In this document: in pieces, positions 4,992 to 5,657 of the stretch
Layout: each line of letters begins with the position of its first letter
Numbering within the stretch: the stretch's first letter is position 1
Source: Candidatus Adiutrix sp.
GTDB lineage: Bacteria; Desulfobacterota; Desulfarculia; Adiutricales; Adiutricaceae
DNA: 5,657 nt
Direction: 5' to 3'
Assembly (NCBI GenBank): GCA_031283395.1
Contig: JAITBV010000050.1
Coordinates: 1-5,657 of the forward strand
Notes under the pieces: generated by a model
What the model was told of the DNA's origin: nothing
Databases searched by the model: none
Seen by the model: only the letters and a program-made list of their open reading frames with translations
Translations under genes and position numbers: made by a program

Positions 4992-5657
4992 TCAAACTTC
5001 AAGTTCCAGGCCGAGGGGGCAGTGGTCGGAGCCGGTCACTTCCGGTTCCAGCCAGGCCTTTTTGACCGCGCCGGCCAGTTCCGAAGAAACGAAGAAATAG
5101 TCTATGCGCCAGCCGATGTTGCGGTCCCGGGCCCGGCTGCGCATGGCCCACCACGAATAGGCCCCGCTCACTTCGCCGTTGATCAGGCGAAAAGTGTCCA
5201 CATAGCCGGCGGCCGTGAACTTATCCAGCCAGGCCCGTTCCATGGGCAGAAAGCCGGAAGTGGTTTCGTTTTCCCGGGGTCTGGCCAGGTCCACTGGTTT
5301 ATGGGCGGTGTTGAAGTCTCCGCAGACCATCACCGGACGGTCGCGCCTTAGGTCCTCGGCGTAGGCCAGGAAAGCCTCGTAAAAGCCCATTTTATAGTTA
5401 AGTCGGCCCTCGTTCCGCTGACCGTTGGGGAAGTAGATGTTCAGGAAGTGGAAGGCGGGCAGGGTCAGGCGCAGCACCCGGCCTTCGCCCTGAAAGGCCG
5501 GGTCCGGCAGTTCCTCCCGGACTTCCTCCGGCCCGGGTCGGGCATAGGTGACCACTCCCGAATAGCCGCGTTTGACCTGGCTGGACGACCAGTAGCTGAG
5601 ATAGCCGGCCGGATTCAAAAGATCGTCGCCCAACTGTTCCGGGGCGGCCTTGGTCTC
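4992..5657 (-). CDS. xthA: Exodeoxyribonuclease III (AP endonuclease), 5'-truncated by window edge
   Basis: DNA base-excision repair enzyme of the ExoIII/EEP family with 3'-5' exonuclease and abasic-site endonuclease activity. The window holds the last 221 residues; the first visible residues are ETKAAPEQ, so the catalytic Glu of the usual LQETK motif is the very first codon and roughly 30-35 residues are missing. Further hallmarks in order are YWSSSQVKRGYSGVVTY, LNIYFPNGQ with the active-site Tyr, VMVCGDFNTAH with the Asp/Asn pair, ENETTSGFLPMERAWLD, YSWWAMRSRARDRNIGWRID and GSDHCPLGLELEV with the final Asp-His pair. All visible catalytic residues are intact. An in-frame TTG at 5633 is not a start, because the conserved sequence continues upstream of it to the window end. 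It converges on the PQ-loop-like gene with a 16-nt gap and no clear terminator. Confidence 0.96.
   Translation of the reverse strand, partial: ETKAAPEQLGDDLLNPAGYLSYWSSSQVKRGYSGVVTYARPGPEEVREELPDPAFQGEGRVLRLTLPAFHFLNIYFPNGQRNEGRLNYKMGFYEAFLAYAEDLRRDRPVMVCGDFNTAHKPVDLARPRENETTSGFLPMERAWLDKFTAAGYVDTFRLINGEVSGAYSWWAMRSRARDRNIGWRIDYFFVSSELAGAVKKAWLEPEVTGSDHCPLGLELEV

Noticed and set aside
5631..5633. TTG 5633 as the xthA start
   Set aside because: The ExoIII family sequence (ETKAAPEQ) continues upstream of it to the window edge, so the gene is cut there rather than starting inside.

Overview
This GC-rich window comes from a Gram-negative bacterium. Lipid A/Kdo genes (lpxK, waaA) imply a lipopolysaccharide outer membrane. 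The types of proteins present (a zinc-ribbon protein with a C-terminal FGLG module, and a lone receiver whose conserved Lys is followed by Ser) fit the Desulfobacterota (old Deltaproteobacteria) best. That placement is inferred from protein resemblance recalled from memory, not from a search.

Layout. (1) Positions 1-2480, minus strand: an envelope operon with a recognisable sigma70-type promoter at about 2452-2480. It reads a zinc-ribbon protein of unknown function (1906-2385), then waaA/kdtA for Kdo transferase (605-1903), then lpxK for lipid A 4'-kinase (1-608, cut by the window's left edge). Gaps are 2 nt between the first two genes and a 4-nt GTGA overlap between the last two, so tight co-translation is expected. 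(2) Positions 2517-4096, minus strand: a stand-alone CheY-like receiver (3633-3989), followed after 24 nt and in the same reading frame by an HD-domain dGTP triphosphohydrolase-like protein (2517-3608). This unit has a very good promoter at 4068-4096. (3) Positions 4104-4975, plus strand: a divergent pair, a MacroD-type macrodomain hydrolase (4159-4671) and a small three-helix PQ-loop-like membrane protein (4691-4975). (4) Positions 4992-5657, minus strand: exodeoxyribonuclease III (xthA), convergent with the membrane protein and missing its N-terminus beyond the right edge.

How the genes fit together. WaaA and LpxK act in the same pathway: 4'-phosphorylation of the lipid A precursor, then Kdo addition. 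The other genes deal with nucleotides or nucleic acids: dNTP hydrolysis, ADP-ribose chemistry and DNA repair. They look like housekeeping genes rather than an island. I see no transposase, integrase, tRNA, rRNA, CRISPR array or long repeat. There is no gene-free stretch over 300 bases; the two longest gaps, 2386-2516 and 3990-4158, are AT-rich promoter regions. The least ordinary points are the receiver/dGTPase pairing, the uncharacterised zinc-ribbon gene leading the lipid A operon, the macrodomain/PQ-loop pair, and the closely packed divergent promoters at 4061-4119. I do not see convincing evidence for a new defence or mobile system.
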